Position numbers and translations under genes: made by a program. A DNA stretch of 5,958 bases from Caryophanales bacterium UBA7642 (GTDB taxonomy: Bacteria > Bacillota_I > Bacilli_A > RFN20 > CAG-288). The stretch lies in contig DLIM01000022.1 in the NCBI GenBank assembly GCA_002483745.1, forward strand, positions 25,883 through 31,840, written 5' to 3'. The notes under the pieces are model-generated. The model was not told the origin of the DNA. It saw nothing but the letters and a program-made list of their open reading frames with translations, and ran no database searches. Of the stretch, positions 5,845-5,958 are shown one piece after another; the first letter of the stretch is position 1; the number at the start of each line of letters is the position of its first letter.

Positions 5845-5958
5845 ATGATTTCTTATAAAGAAAATATGGTTGATGCTAAGACCTTCATCATGCTTAGAGA
5901 TAATGAACCTTTTATGCCTTATAAGGAGAGTGATGTTAAAGTCGCTCTTCAGAATTCT
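5845..5958 (+). CDS. 5' end of an unidentified sugar-regulated gene (partial)
   Basis: The first 38 codons of a gene that runs off the window. The ATG at 5845 follows AAAGAGG with a short four-base spacer. A second ATG at 5866 is possible but has only a weak AAAGAAA upstream. The visible start, beginning MISYKENMVDAK and continuing with LRDNEPFMPYKE, has no signal peptide or membrane segment. I do not recognise the family. The context of a strong promoter stacked with LacI-type operators, next to an RbsR-like regulator, suggests an inducible enzyme of sugar use. That is inference from position only. Codon use (U-ending) agrees with the regulator to its left. Confidence 0.7.
   Translation, partial: MISYKENMVDAKTFIMLRDNEPFMPYKESDVKVALQNS

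Overview
The window looks like a piece of a bacterial chromosome, most likely from an AT-rich member of the Bacillota (Firmicutes). That is inferred from consensus sigma-A type promoters (TATAAT, TTGACA), AAGGAGG-type ribosome binding sites, LacI-family regulators with CG-centred operators, and the pairing of a GH65 phosphorylase with a beta-phosphoglucomutase. I cannot name a genus. All of the readable genes concern sugar use and its control.

Left part (1-4217): after the last 41 codons of an unidentified plus-strand gene (1-123), three minus-strand genes follow, read from right to left. They are a LacI-family regulator (4217 to 3213), a GH65 disaccharide phosphorylase (3080 to 765) and a beta-phosphoglucomutase, pgmB (781 to 131). 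The phosphorylase and pgmB overlap by 17 bases and are surely one operon. A good promoter, with an operator-like CGGTTT element in its spacer, lies just upstream of the phosphorylase gene. Together the two enzymes form a short cytoplasmic pathway: an alpha-glucoside disaccharide plus phosphate gives beta-glucose 1-phosphate plus the acceptor sugar, and beta-glucose 1-phosphate then becomes glucose 6-phosphate for glycolysis. No transporter is present in the window, so the substrate must enter through a system encoded elsewhere.

Middle (4218-4629): a 412-base AT-rich gap separates two divergent LacI-family regulator genes. Each gene has a TATAAT box only 9-10 bases from its start codon and no Shine-Dalgarno sequence, so both mRNAs are predicted to be leaderless or nearly so. 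The enzyme genes beside them have conventional ribosome binding sites.

Right part (4630-5958): a second, distinct LacI/RbsR-like regulator on the plus strand ends at a textbook terminator. It is followed by a compact control region with a consensus promoter and three evenly phased CG-centred palindromes, one of them close to a cre site. The 38-codon start of an unidentified gene then runs off the window. The right part is clearly more AT-rich and favours U-ending codons. The left operon is close to 50% GC in sampled rows, so the two halves may have different origins, with the join inside the divergent gap.

I see no RNA genes, CRISPR arrays, insertion sequences or defence genes. The window reads as a well-formed carbohydrate-utilisation region rather than a wholly new system. 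The least ordinary signals are the paired leaderless regulators, the stacked operators and the unassigned substrate of the GH65 enzyme.
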